Notes: generated from the sequence alone by a model not told the origin. Numbered from the stretch's first letter, positions 44,538-53,358 are shown. The stretch is DNA of 64,000 nucleotides from Brevibacillus centrosporus (GCF_003710815.1 NZ_RHHP01000026.1:79445-143444), one strand, 5' to 3'. Made by a program: numbers and translations.

Positions 44538-44570
44538 AATCCTTTCCACATCGGAAGGATTAACTTTTTT
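44538..44570 (+). terminator. Terminator-like hairpin
   Basis: AATCCTT-T-CC / GG-AAGGATT followed by AACTTTTTT. It lies in the 236-base gap between the ISL3-like gene and the broken SDR gene. A short ORF begins at an ATG at 44496 with GGGAGGGG upstream, but it runs into antisense SDR sequence and looks decayed. Confidence 0.5.
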
Positions 44571-44597
44571 CAACTGGAACGGTTCTATCCGTTTTAT

Positions 44598-44940
44598 TTA
44601 CAGGGCAGTCCAGCCGCCATCGATCACCAGCTCTGCACCCGTCATAAAGCGAGATTCGTCGGACGCCAAATAGAGGGCTCCATACGCAATATCTTCCGGC
44701 TCACCGAAATAAGGGAGCTGGGTGTGCGCTTGATAATACGGAATCGCGCCTCCTTCCTCCATCGACGGCAGCCGATTTGGACAGGACGCGCAGGGCACCT
44801 TTGGCTGCCGTATACGGACTGGTCCCGGCCATGATAGAGCCGCCGCCCGCTTTTTGCATTTCCGAAAACACGTACTTCATCCCGATCACGCAGCCGTTGA
44901 GGTTGATATCCGTGACTTTATTCCACTCGGACATCTCCAT
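44598..44940 (-). pseudogene. Short-chain dehydrogenase/reductase, remnant
   Basis: Minus-strand pieces of a classical SDR: 'NKVTDINLNGCVIGMKYVFSEMQKAGGGSI' joined directly to 'SPYTAAKGALRVLSKSAA', then after a frameshift the C-terminal 'FGEPEDIAYGALYLASDESRFMTGAELVIDGGWTAL' to the stop at 44598. The N-terminal cofactor-binding half (~90 residues) is missing. The segment holding the catalytic Ser has been deleted between GGGSI and SPYTAAKG, and ~40 residues are lost before the C-terminus. The YxxxK motif survives. It is a multiply damaged relic beside a divergent TetR gene, probably its former regulator. Confidence 0.8.
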
Positions 44941-45061
44941 GATGGCAATGGTGTTCGGACTAGAAATACCTGCATTTGTTCATATAATTAGAGCAATCGG
45001 CTACTTTCAGGCAACCAACACGTCTCTGCATTCCGTTGTTTTATCGTCACATCGCAGGTTT

Positions 45062-45490
45062 GTGTCGACGAAATGCGTGATGCGTACTCGGCAAATGCTC
45101 CGAGATGCGCTGGTGGAATTGATTCATGAGCAAGGCTATGAAAAGATTACCGTTCAGGACATTGCAAAAAGAGCGACGCAAAATCGCGCCACCTTTTACC
45201 TGCACTATCGCGACAAACTCGATCTGCTGGAGCAAAGCTCACAGGAAATCCTGCTGGATCTCGTGGAGAGTATGAACCTCTCCTATTCCAAGGAAGAGAC
45301 GTTTGACATTCACAGCGAACAGCCGCACGACAATTTTGTCTACCTGTTTGAGCATATTTCGCAGAATGCCAAGCTGTACAAGGTCTTTCTGTCTGAAAAG
45401 GACATGCCGTACACGTCCAAATACATGGCTACGCAGCTCTTGCGGGTGGCTATTCTGGGGCCATATGCGGATAATCCGTTTATTAAATAG
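45062..45490 (+). CDS. TetR-family regulator, probably truncated
   Basis: The N-terminal TetR HTH is intact: 'MRTRQMLRDALVELIHEQGYEKITVQDIAKRATQNRATFYLHYRDKLDLLEQ'. The ligand domain stops early: about 142 residues from GTG 45062, where relatives have ~190. The last part 'YMATQLLRVAILGPYADNPFIK' is followed by a stop and then a terminator. There is no good RBS (weak AGG at 45062; ATG 45080 also possible). Divergent from the broken SDR gene, so the pair is likely a decayed module. It may still bind DNA. Confidence 0.6.
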   Translation: MSTKCVMRTRQMLRDALVELIHEQGYEKITVQDIAKRATQNRATFYLHYRDKLDLLEQSSQEILLDLVESMNLSYSKEETFDIHSEQPHDNFVYLFEHISQNAKLYKVFLSEKDMPYTSKYMATQLLRVAILGPYADNPFIK

Positions 45491-45532
45491 AGCAGCCGTC
45501 TCTCGGTTTCGTTCCCGAGAAACGGCTGCTCT
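45489..45532. terminator. Bidirectional terminator between TetR and the sigma-54 cluster
   Basis: AGAGCAGCCGT / ACGGCTGCTCT (11 bp) with an inner TCTCGG / CCGAGA. T-rich on the plus side, ATTTAATAAA on the minus side. Confidence 0.75.
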
Positions 45533-45546
45533 CTGTTTTCCACTCA

Positions 45547-46296
45547 TCATTTGTAAGAGACATTCCACGTTTCATGCAAGAAAAGAGAAATGCGATCGAC
45601 TGACCTCTGAATCAGCGCCTCTCCCTTTTCACGACTCGCCAGACTGGGATAGCCAATCGTCCCTAATTCTGTCTTTGTACCGTACCGGGCGTATTTGATC
45701 ACATCGGGGAACGAATCCTTCTGCTTCGGCACTTCATCTACCGCCTGCACCAGATCGACTAGCTCCGGATACAGGTAAAGCAGGACGGACGTTCCCGCTT
45801 CCCCGGCGTGGCCGTGCGCGACTTCTCCCGACTCTACGATCCCTTGATCCTGTGCCTTGATAAAACGCCAGCAGTCAATCTGCGCGCATCGCAGCTCAGG
45901 GCGTCCCCTCAGCGTTTGGGAGACGTGATTCACCATCGCCACATTCCCTGCATGCCCGTTGATAAACAGGAAGTTAGTAAAGCCCCATTTGACCAGGCTG
46001 TCTACCACATCTTTCAGATAGCCTTTGAAGCTATCTGGTGTAATCGTAATCGTCCCTGGAAAGTCATCGAGCGCAGAAGAATCTCCTACCTCCAAAGAGG
46101 GTCCGATGATTGCGTGCACGCGCTCAGCGACGAGCTCTGCAAGCTTCGTGGCGACAAGCATATCCGAGCCCATCGGCAAATGCGGGCCGTACACCTCACA
46201 AGCTCCTGTTGGGATGATGACCAAGTCTGTTTGCTTTTTACGCTCCAGAAACGTCGTCCAGCTCATTTCTTTCATTCGATTCGTTGCAACAGCCAT
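45547..46296 (-). CDS. Creatininase-family amidohydrolase
   Basis: A 249-residue enzyme of the creatininase superfamily, which opens cyclic or linear amides with a binuclear metal centre. Family motifs in order: 'IIPTGACEVYGPHLPMGSDMLVA' (Glu, His, Asp ligands), 'FLFINGHAGN' and 'VAHGHAGEAGTSVLLYLYP' (His, Glu). The start is ATG 46296 with GGGGGAGA upstream. It is the last gene of the sigma-54-linked cluster, 19 bases after the OppF-like gene. Its reaction is not necessarily creatinine hydrolysis; the family also includes formamide hydrolases and other amidases. Confidence 0.85.
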   Translation of the reverse strand: MAVATNRMKEMSWTTFLERKKQTDLVIIPTGACEVYGPHLPMGSDMLVATKLAELVAERVHAIIGPSLEVGDSSALDDFPGTITITPDSFKGYLKDVVDSLVKWGFTNFLFINGHAGNVAMVNHVSQTLRGRPELRCAQIDCWRFIKAQDQGIVESGEVAHGHAGEAGTSVLLYLYPELVDLVQAVDEVPKQKDSFPDVIKYARYGTKTELGTIGYPSLASREKGEALIQRSVDRISLFLHETWNVSYK

Positions 46297-46315
46297 GATA
46301 GATCTCCCCCTATTG

Positions 46316-47281
46316 CTATTCATACAAGTGACAGGCGACAAAGCGGCCGTCCCGATTTTGAAACACTGGCTTCACGGTTTTGCATCTATCCATGACTGCC
46401 GGGCAGCGCGGATGAAACGTGCACCCCGCAGGTGGATTGGCCGGGCTTGGCACATCTCCGCGAAGAACGATTCGCTCTTTCTTGGCTAACGGATTGGGAG
46501 TGGGCACAGCCGATAGCAATGCCTGCGTATAGGGATGCTGCGGGGAATCAAACAGCTCGCGTTTGTCTGCCAGCTCCACAATCCTCCCCAGATACATCAC
46601 ACCGATCCGGTTGCTGATGTGCTTCACGACGCTGAGATCGTGCGCGATGAACAAATAGGTCAAGTCAAACTGCTCCTGTAGATCCTGCATCAGATTGATG
46701 ACCTGCGACTGGATGGATACGTCCAATGCAGAGACCGGTTCATCTGCCACAATCAGCTTGGGGTTGAGTGCCAGCGCACGGGCGATCCCGATCCTTTGGC
46801 GTTGGCCTCCGCTGAATTCGTGGCTGTACCGCTTCGCATGGTAGCTGCTAAGGCCTACGACATTCAACAGCTCGTCGATCCGGCGGTCCTTTTCCTTTCC
46901 CCTCGCCATCTGATGAATCTCCAACGGCTCGGCAATAATATCGCCTACGGTCAGCCGAGGATCGAGGGAGGCGTACGGGTCCTGAAAAACCATCTGCATA
47001 TCCCTGCGCATTTTCCGCAGCTCAGAAGTATTCATCCCTACCAGGTTTTTCCCCTCGTATCTGACCTCGCCTTCTGTCGGCGCTAGAAGCTGCAGAAGCA
47101 ATCTCCCCGTCGTTGATTTGCCGCAGCCGCTTTCTCCGACCAACCCGAGGGTCTCCCCTTTGTAAATAGAAAAATCGACACCGTCTACCGCCTTTACATG
47201 CCCGGCAGTACGGCTGAAAACGCCCTTTTTAATCGGGAAGTACTTTTTTAGATTCTTCACTTCAATGAACGGCTGGTTCAT
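46316..47281 (-). CDS. Peptide ABC transporter ATP-binding protein, OppF/DppF-like
   Basis: A 321-residue ATPase: Walker A 'GLVGESGCGKSTTGR', signature 'HEFSGGQRQRIGIARAL', Walker B 'LIVADEPVSALDVS', and the C-terminal oligopeptide-type Cys cluster region 'PANPPAGCTFHPRCPAVMDRC', typical of Opp/Dpp ATPases. The frame is open to 47443, but GGGGAGG lies 7 bases before the ATG at 47281, which itself overlaps the OppD-like 3' end by 20 bases. Works with OppD to power uptake through OppBC. Confidence 0.92.
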   Translation of the reverse strand: MNQPFIEVKNLKKYFPIKKGVFSRTAGHVKAVDGVDFSIYKGETLGLVGESGCGKSTTGRLLLQLLAPTEGEVRYEGKNLVGMNTSELRKMRRDMQMVFQDPYASLDPRLTVGDIIAEPLEIHQMARGKEKDRRIDELLNVVGLSSYHAKRYSHEFSGGQRQRIGIARALALNPKLIVADEPVSALDVSIQSQVINLMQDLQEQFDLTYLFIAHDLSVVKHISNRIGVMYLGRIVELADKRELFDSPQHPYTQALLSAVPTPNPLAKKERIVLRGDVPSPANPPAGCTFHPRCPAVMDRCKTVKPVFQNRDGRFVACHLYE

Positions 47282-48260
47282 GCCCTGTCCTCCCCTCCGC
47301 TGATGCATGCAGAAAGCAACGGCTAAAATGGCCCAGCTCGATCTCTTGCAGAGGAGGAGACTGCTCCCGACAAATGGCCATCGCGTGCTCGCAACGGGGA
47401 GCAAAGCTGCACCCGATTCGCAGGCTTCCTTGGGCAGGGACACTTCCTTTGATGGAGTAAAGCCGCTTCTCCTCTGAGTCGAGCGTAGGCATGGACTTCA
47501 TCAGACCTTGCGTGTACGGATGACGCGGATGGGTGAACAGCGTGACGACATCGCTCTCCTCCACCACTCTCCCGTCGTACATGACCACCACCCGGTCACA
47601 CATCTCCGCGACGACACCCAGATCGTGTGTAATGAGCAGAATCGCGGTTCCCTTCGAGGCTTTCAGTTCACTCATCAAATCGAGGATTTGCGCCTGGATC
47701 GTTACATCCAAAGCCGTTGTAGGCTCATCTGCGATCAACAGCTTGGGATCGCATGCCATCGCCATGGCAATCATTACCCTCTGCCTCATCCCGCCTGACA
47801 AACGATGCGGGTATTCGTCGACGATTTGCTCCGCCCGCGGAATCCCTACAAGCTTGAGCATTTCCACAGCCCGCGCTCGTGCCTGTGCTTTGCTGTAGTT
47901 CCGGTGGATACGGACCGCTTCCCCGATCTGATCTCCTATCGTAAATACGGGGTTCAGAGAAGTCATCGGCTCTTGAAAAATCATGGCCATCTCGTTTCCC
48001 CGAATCTCTCTCATCTCTTCTTCCGACAAGCCCAGGATTTCTTTCCCGTCAAACGTAATCGAACCTTCCACTACCTTACCCGGCGTCAATCGCATCGCTG
48101 TTAAGGAGGTTACGCTTTTACCGGAGCCAGACTCGCCCACGATCCCTACCGTCTCTCCCGCGCGAATGCTGATGTCCACGCCATCGACTGCAGCCACTAC
48201 CCCTTCATCCGTATAAAAGTACGTCTTCAGACCTTTGATCTCTAGCAGTTTGCGCTCCAA
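47262..48260 (-). CDS. Peptide ABC transporter ATP-binding protein, OppD/DppD-like
   Basis: A 332-residue ATPase: Walker A 'GIVGESGSGKSVTSLTAM', 'NEMAMIFQEPMTSLNPVF', signature 'HRLSGGMRQRVMIAMAM', Walker B 'LLIADEPTTALDVT', and the C-terminal region with 'RIGCSFAPRCEHAM', the oligopeptide-ABC extension. It follows the OppC-like gene by 16 bases and overlaps oppF by 20, so the transporter subunits form one operon. It is part of the uptake system of the sigma-54-controlled cluster. Confidence 0.92.
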   Translation of the reverse strand: MERKLLEIKGLKTYFYTDEGVVAAVDGVDISIRAGETVGIVGESGSGKSVTSLTAMRLTPGKVVEGSITFDGKEILGLSEEEMREIRGNEMAMIFQEPMTSLNPVFTIGDQIGEAVRIHRNYSKAQARARAVEMLKLVGIPRAEQIVDEYPHRLSGGMRQRVMIAMAMACDPKLLIADEPTTALDVTIQAQILDLMSELKASKGTAILLITHDLGVVAEMCDRVVVMYDGRVVEESDVVTLFTHPRHPYTQGLMKSMPTLDSEEKRLYSIKGSVPAQGSLRIGCSFAPRCEHAMAICREQSPPLQEIELGHFSRCFLHASAEGRTGHEPAVH

Positions 48261-48276
48261 TGCTGATCCCCCCTCC

Positions 48277-49179
48277 TCACAGCTTCATCTTCGGATCCAG
48301 CGCATCGCGCAGACCGTCTCCCAGCATATTGAAAGCGAGCACCATGAACATAATCGCCAATCCAGGTATCGTGCTCACGTGAGGTGCTGTTCGCAAATAC
48401 TCTCGACCTGTGCTGAGCATGGCTCCCCATTCGGGTGTCGGCGGCTGTGCCCCCATTCCGAGAAAGCTGAGACCCGAGGCTGTAAGAATCGCGGTTGCAA
48501 TCCGCATGGTAGACAAGACGATGATCGGTGCCACGCTATTTGGCAGCACGTGCTTAAAGATCACTCTCGCATGGCTCGCTCCCATGGATTTGGCCGCTTC
48601 GATGAACTCCTTGTTCTTTACCGAGATGACCGCACTGCGGGAAATCCGCGCGAAGGTCGGTACCGAGAATATCCCGATGGCGATCATGACATTCACCATG
48701 CCCGGTCCGAGTACGCTTACGATAGCCAGCGCCAGAAGAAAGCTGGGAAACGCCATGAAAATATCCATGATCCTCATGATGAACATATCTGTCCGTCCGC
48801 CAAAATAGCCGGAGACCGTTCCCAGCCCTACGCCAATGACGACGGAAATCAATACGCCGACAATCCCGATCATCAACGAGATTTGCGAGCCATAAATAAT
48901 CCGCGACAAAATGTCACGACCGTATTCATCCGTCCCAAAAAGATGGTCGGCGGAAGGAGGCTGCAGGATCACGTCCATGTTTTGTTCGATCGGGTCGTAA
49001 GGGGCAATCGCTTGTGCAAAAACGGCAATCCCGACAAAGACCACGACCATCCAAAAACCGACGAGTGCTCGTTTGTTTTTTCGAAATCGGCGCAGCATGG
49101 AGGCCCATGGCGAACGCCGCTGATAGGACACTTCTGCTGCTTGGGTAGCTACCTGTACACTGACATCCGTATCGCTCAT
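48277..49179 (-). CDS. Peptide ABC transporter permease, OppC/DppC-like
   Basis: A 300-residue permease with an N-terminal cytoplasmic tail, a first helix ('ALVGFWMVVVFVGIAVFAQAIAPY'), a loop 'DHLFGTDEYGRDILSRIIYGSQISL' diagnostic of DppC/OppC, and a five-helix BPD domain with the EAA loop 'IEAAKSMGASHARVIFKHVLPNSVAPI'. Located 15 bases after the OppB-like gene. It forms the heteromeric channel with OppB in the cytoplasmic membrane. Confidence 0.92.
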   Translation of the reverse strand: MSDTDVSVQVATQAAEVSYQRRSPWASMLRRFRKNKRALVGFWMVVVFVGIAVFAQAIAPYDPIEQNMDVILQPPSADHLFGTDEYGRDILSRIIYGSQISLMIGIVGVLISVVIGVGLGTVSGYFGGRTDMFIMRIMDIFMAFPSFLLALAIVSVLGPGMVNVMIAIGIFSVPTFARISRSAVISVKNKEFIEAAKSMGASHARVIFKHVLPNSVAPIIVLSTMRIATAILTASGLSFLGMGAQPPTPEWGAMLSTGREYLRTAPHVSTIPGLAIMFMVLAFNMLGDGLRDALDPKMKL

Positions 49180-49194
49180 CGCTTTTGCCTCCTT

Positions 49195-50115
49195 CTAATC
49201 GTATCGAATCCGTGGATCTACCGCGCCATAGCATAAGTCGACTACGAGGTTCACGATGACGAAGATCGCAGCGACGAACAAAATGCTTCCTTGTATGGCT
49301 GGATAATCCCGAAACTGAATCGATTGGATGATGTAGCGGCCGATTCCGTTCATGGAAAATACCGTCTCTGTCAAAACAGCTCCACCCAACAGGTGTCCGA
49401 ACTCCAGACCCACAATCGTGATGATGGGAATCAGCGCATTTTTCAAGGTGTGCTTGTAGATGATCAGCTTTTCCCTGACGCCTTTGGCACGTGCCGTTCG
49501 AATAAAGTCCTGATGAATGACCTCCAGAATACTGGAGCGAGTCAAACGCGCTAAAACGGCGGAGGAAGACAAGCCCAGCGCGATTGCCGGAAGGATGTAA
49601 TGCTTGAGCTGCGTGCTGCCGCCCGAGGGCAACCATTGCAGGTAATAGGAAAACACCAGAATCAGCATGATTCCTGACCAGAATACCGGCATCGATATCC
49701 CGAACAAAGAAACCATCATCGTCGCATTATCCCGCATGCTGTTCGGCCTGATCGCAGACATGATTCCTGCGAAAAGGCCGACGAGGACCATGACGACGAC
49801 AGAAAGCATCGTCAGCATGATCGTGCTGGGAAAACGAGTCAATAGTTCTTCTGCTACAGGTCGATCCGAGCGCAGCGATTTGCCCATATCCCCTTGGAGC
49901 AGCCCCATCACGTAGCTTCCGTACTGTTCATACAAAGGGCGGTCGAGCCCCAGGCGTTCCTTTACGATCTGGATCTCTTCCGCTGTCGCATCCACCCCTG
50001 CAATCAAATTGGCTGGATCACCAGGCACCGAATGAATGATGATAAAACAGAGGATCGATACACCGATCAAGGTTGGAATCATTTGCAGCAGACGTTTTGC
50101 GATATAGCCCAGCAA
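49195..50115 (-). CDS. Peptide ABC transporter permease, OppB/DppB-like
   Basis: A 306-residue, six-helix permease. The N-terminal 'AKRLLQMIPTLIGVSILCFIIIHSVPGDPA' is the OppB/DppB signature, and the EAA loop reads 'IRTARAKGVREKLIIYKHTLKNALIPI'. It pairs with the OppC-like permease downstream. It comes 50 bases after the nitrilase gene in the same direction and so belongs to the same operon, between the two amidohydrolases. RBS AAGGAGG lies upstream of the ATG. Confidence 0.92.
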   Translation of the reverse strand: MLGYIAKRLLQMIPTLIGVSILCFIIIHSVPGDPANLIAGVDATAEEIQIVKERLGLDRPLYEQYGSYVMGLLQGDMGKSLRSDRPVAEELLTRFPSTIMLTMLSVVVMVLVGLFAGIMSAIRPNSMRDNATMMVSLFGISMPVFWSGIMLILVFSYYLQWLPSGGSTQLKHYILPAIALGLSSSAVLARLTRSSILEVIHQDFIRTARAKGVREKLIIYKHTLKNALIPIITIVGLEFGHLLGGAVLTETVFSMNGIGRYIIQSIQFRDYPAIQGSILFVAAIFVIVNLVVDLCYGAVDPRIRYD

Positions 50116-50165
50116 CTCGACGCCTCCTTTTCTCTCGATTCGGTCTTCTTACAGCAAGCCGTGCG

Positions 50166-50975
50166 TCAGACGTACAATTCCGGCTGACGGTGCAAATGGG
50201 AAGGCAGCTTCGCACGTACCTCCTGCACCCTTTCCAGATCGACGCGACAAGGGATCAGCCCTTCCGTTTCCACTCCGCGAGCCAGCACTACGCCCATCGG
50301 ATCAACGACGAGACTTTGCCCGATATAATGCTCGTTTACCTGATTGCACGCGACGACATACGCCGTATTTTCCAATGCCCGCACAGTGACCAGGCTCTCC
50401 CAATGCCTTTCCTTGACTGGTCCTTTCACCCAACCCGAAGGAACGATCAGGATATCTGCACCATGCAAGGCTTGATAGCGGGAAATTTCCGGAAAGCGCA
50501 GCTCGTAGCAGACCAAGAGGCCGAGTTTGCCAAAAGGCGTTTCCACTGGCTGAAACAAGGCGTCCCCCGGCTTGATTGAGGACGACTCCTTTGCTCCGAA
50601 GGCATCGTACAAATGCGTTTTCCGATACGTACTGACCACCTTCCCCGTCGAATCAGCCAGGACGACAGAGTTATACACCCTGTCATCCTCCGGGTCTTCT
50701 GATCGCTCTCTCATGCCAAAGACGATCCACACGCTGTACTTGTGCGCCAGCTCGCACATCGCGTTTACAAAAGGTCCGTCAATCGCCTCGGCGTCGTTTA
50801 GCTTCACCTCTCGCGGCGTACCCACGATGAAGTAGCTCATATACGCCTCGGGGAAGACCACCATATCTGCCCCGTATACCTCTTTCGCTTCTTTCAACGC
50901 CTTTTCTGCCTTCTCCAGATTGACCTGCTTGTCATCCGTCGAGCCCAGCTGGGCCATCACGATTTGAAAGGACAT
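50166..50975 (-). CDS. Nitrilase-superfamily carbon-nitrogen hydrolase
   Basis: A 269-residue enzyme with the catalytic triad of the CN-hydrolase fold: Glu43 ('VVFPEAYMS'), Lys119 ('STYRKTHLYD') and Cys156 ('LLVCYELRFPE'). Members hydrolyse amides, N-carbamoyl amino acids or nitriles; 'YRKTHLYD' with 'CYELRFPE' is the omega-amidase/N-carbamoylase-like pattern. It lies between the solute-binding protein and the permeases, an unusual place that argues for a role in processing the imported compound. RBS GAGGAG lies upstream. Confidence 0.88.
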   Translation of the reverse strand: MSFQIVMAQLGSTDDKQVNLEKAEKALKEAKEVYGADMVVFPEAYMSYFIVGTPREVKLNDAEAIDGPFVNAMCELAHKYSVWIVFGMRERSEDPEDDRVYNSVVLADSTGKVVSTYRKTHLYDAFGAKESSSIKPGDALFQPVETPFGKLGLLVCYELRFPEISRYQALHGADILIVPSGWVKGPVKERHWESLVTVRALENTAYVVACNQVNEHYIGQSLVVDPMGVVLARGVETEGLIPCRVDLERVQEVRAKLPSHLHRQPELYV

Positions 50976-50992
50976 GAATGCTCACTCTCCTC

Positions 50993-52540
50993 TTATTTTT
51001 TCACCACTTTGCGCAAGTCCCAGATGTACGTAGGCTGAACCTCGACGCCCTCTACGTTTTTCCGTATGCCGACATACCCCACATCCTCGTGAAGGGAAAT
51101 CCACGGCGCTTCTTCCTTGATCAGCTTGAGCGCTTCAGCGTACGATTTTTGGCGTTCCTCCGGCTTTGTCTGTGCCGAGCCTGCTTTGATCCATTCATCG
51201 ACCTTTGGATTGGCGTAATGCGAGTAGTTGGTGGCACTCGTGGATAACAGACCGTCGCTCAGCACGGAATCCGCATCTCCAGTCGAAGCAGCCGCACCGC
51301 GGACAAACAGTTCATATGTCGATGGATCCTTCAGCGTTTCCAGATAGGACCCCAACTCGAGAATCTTCAGCTCTGCGTCAAAGCCTACTTTTTGCAAGCT
51401 GTTTTGAACGAACTCGGCAGCCGGACGGTCCTGAATCACGTTTGCAGCCAGAATTAATCGGAGCTTGGTTCCTTCCTTGACACCCGCTTCCTGCAGCAGC
51501 TGTTTGGCCTTCTCCACGTCATACGCATAGGCACCGACATCACTGTAGCCAAACGTTTGGGCAGCCACGGACGCTGTTGCCAGCTTCACTCGGCCTTCGT
51601 AGAGCTTGTTGACCAATGTCTCGCGGTCAATCGCGTAGTTCAGAGCCTGACGTACCTTTACCTGGTCAAAAGGAGCCACGGTCGTATTGATCCCGATGTA
51701 CAGCACCCGGTTGGTCGGTCTGGAGATGACCTGTACCTCGTCATTGGACTTCAGTCGCTCGAATTCCGAAGCGGGTACTTTCTCAATCACGTCAGCTTCG
51801 CCGGTTTCCAGCATAATGACGCGTGCCGCATTTTCCGGAACCGGTTTAAAGGTGACGGATTTCACTCCTGGCTTTCCGCCCCAATACTGCTGGTTTGCTT
51901 CCAGCACCACCTGGTTTCCTGGCGTCCACTCCTTGAAAGTGAACGGACCGGTTCCTACCGGGTTTTTCGCGATTCCTTGTTCGTTTTCTTTGATCGATTT
52001 CGGACTGAGGATTCCGCTTGCTGTCACTGCCAAGTTATTTAAGAAAGGTCCTTGCGGGGTATTCAGCTGAAAGACGACCTCGTAATCACCATTGGTCGTG
52101 ATTTTGTCGATGAATTGGCCGATCAGAACCCGCCGACTCAGCTTCTTGCTTTTATCCGCTAGTCGTTCGAAGTTCGTTTTTACCGCTTCGGCATTGAAAG
52201 GAGTCCCGTCCTGGAAAGTAACACCCTGTCTGAGCTTGAACGTCCAGGTTTTCCCGTCCTCTGACACCGTCCAGCTCTCCGCCAGGCGGGGCACGATCTC
52301 CATCTTGTCGTTGAAGGCCACTAACGTATCCAGAATTTGATAGTTAATCAGACTGGAAATCGTGTCGGTCGCATTATGCGGATCCAGACTCACCGGATCT
52401 CCCGTCAGCCCTACTACCAAATCCTTCGCTTCTACCTCCGCTCCGACTGAGGATGTTTCGCTCGTGCCGCAGGCGGATACCAATAGCGAGACAGCCAATA
52501 CGAGAGGTGCAGCCCATTTTCCAAACCGCTTTTGTTTCAT
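50993..52540 (-). CDS. Peptide-type ABC solute-binding lipoprotein (OppA/DppA family)
   Basis: A 515-residue SBP_bac_5 protein with a lipoprotein signal: 'VLAVSLLVSAC', lipid-modified Cys at residue 24. The mature part includes 'LAESWTVSEDGKTWTFKLRQGVTFQDGTPFNAEAVKTNFERL' and 'VRQALNYAIDRETLVNKLYEGR', family landmarks. It captures the substrate outside the membrane for OppBCDF. RBS AAGGGGGAG lies upstream of the ATG; 17 bases precede the nitrilase gene downstream. Ligand unknown: this family binds peptides, but also glutathione, nickel chelates and opines. Confidence 0.92.
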   Translation of the reverse strand: MKQKRFGKWAAPLVLAVSLLVSACGTSETSSVGAEVEAKDLVVGLTGDPVSLDPHNATDTISSLINYQILDTLVAFNDKMEIVPRLAESWTVSEDGKTWTFKLRQGVTFQDGTPFNAEAVKTNFERLADKSKKLSRRVLIGQFIDKITTNGDYEVVFQLNTPQGPFLNNLAVTASGILSPKSIKENEQGIAKNPVGTGPFTFKEWTPGNQVVLEANQQYWGGKPGVKSVTFKPVPENAARVIMLETGEADVIEKVPASEFERLKSNDEVQVISRPTNRVLYIGINTTVAPFDQVKVRQALNYAIDRETLVNKLYEGRVKLATASVAAQTFGYSDVGAYAYDVEKAKQLLQEAGVKEGTKLRLILAANVIQDRPAAEFVQNSLQKVGFDAELKILELGSYLETLKDPSTYELFVRGAAASTGDADSVLSDGLLSTSATNYSHYANPKVDEWIKAGSAQTKPEERQKSYAEALKLIKEEAPWISLHEDVGYVGIRKNVEGVEVQPTYIWDLRKVVKK

Positions 52541-52573
52541 CTCCAGATCTCCCCCTTTTATCTTGAATGGCGC

Positions 52574-53209
52574 TTACGTCCGTGCTGTTCGTGAGGTAAA
52601 AAGATTGTCGTACCCTCGCTCTGTTCGCATCTGCACTTCCTTCTGCTGCTTTTCCAATGCCCGCTCGCCGTACTCTTTTGCCTTTTCGGGACCGACGACA
52701 AATACCCCATCGTCATCGGCTACGATCAAATCACCCGGATGAACGGCCACCCCGCAAATACTTACCGTCGTATTGACCTCTCCCTCAATTCCCAATGAAC
52801 GGGTCGTGAGTGCACTTACCCCGAGCGAAAAGACCGGGAAGCCTAATTCCATAATCGGGCGGACATCTGTTACGCACCCTGCGATGATGGCTCCCGCCAC
52901 TTTTTTGGTCATCGCGGCATACGTCATAAACTCCCCCCAGCATGCGCGCTTCTCGTCACCGGACATATCGATCACGAGGACATCTCCCGGCTCTACCAGA
53001 TCCAGCGCATGCCGAATGGCTGTCGCATCCATATGCGGAATTCGCACCGTCACGGCATTGCCCACCAAATGGATAGGGCGAAACAGTGGAGTAAGTCCAT
53101 TCAGAAATCCAAAATCGGTGAAATGTCCGATCGTCGATGGACTGACCGTTTCATAAAGATCGAGAACCTCTTTCGTTACCCCTTGTACTCTTGGTTTTAC
53201 CGTAAACAA
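52574..53209 (-). CDS. RraA-like protein (HMG/CHA aldolase-like), first gene of the sigma-54 operon
   Basis: A 211-residue RraA/aldolase-superfamily protein. Start is TTG 53209 with GGGGGAG 6 bases upstream; the frame opens at 53257 but lacks a signal there. Features: 'ETVSPSTIGHFTDFG', 'VLVIDMSGDEKRACWGEFMTYAAMTKKVAGAIIAGCVTDV'. In class II pyruvate aldolases of this family the last motif reads G-x-x-R-D with Arg and Asp for pyruvate and metal binding. Here it is G-C-V-T-D, Arg replaced by Thr. So it may act on a different substrate or be non-catalytic. Lies directly behind the -24/-12 promoter. Confidence 0.85.
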   Translation of the reverse strand: MFTVKPRVQGVTKEVLDLYETVSPSTIGHFTDFGFLNGLTPLFRPIHLVGNAVTVRIPHMDATAIRHALDLVEPGDVLVIDMSGDEKRACWGEFMTYAAMTKKVAGAIIAGCVTDVRPIMELGFPVFSLGVSALTTRSLGIEGEVNTTVSICGVAVHPGDLIVADDDGVFVVGPEKAKEYGERALEKQQKEVQMRTERGYDNLFTSRTART

Positions 53210-53245
53210 GATAAGCTCCCCCTTTCGTTTGCTAGAATCGAGGAA

Positions 53246-53262
53246 TGCAACTAACATGCCAG
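53246..53262 (-). promoter_or_regulatory. Sigma-54 (-24/-12) promoter of the RraA-Opp-amidohydrolase operon
   Basis: Minus strand TGGCAT-GTTAG-TTGCA: five of six bases of the -24 element TGGCAC, exact 5-base spacing, perfect TTGC -12 element, and GG-N10-GC spacing. It lies 38 bases upstream of the RraA start codon and next to a divergent sigma-54 activator gene. Confidence 0.85.
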
Positions 53263-53324
53263 CGGCCTAAATATTCAGAAAATATTATTTACTCTCTTAT
53301 AAGTGCGACAGATCCGTTCCATAT

Positions 53325-53354
53325 TTGATACAAACGTACTAAAATAGGTACAAT
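53325..53354 (+). promoter_or_regulatory. Possible sigma-A promoter of the sigma-54 activator gene
   Basis: TTGATA (53325-53330), an 18-base spacer and TACAAT (53349-53354), 44 bases before the ATG of the activator. Confidence 0.55.
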
Positions 53355-53358
53355 TAGA

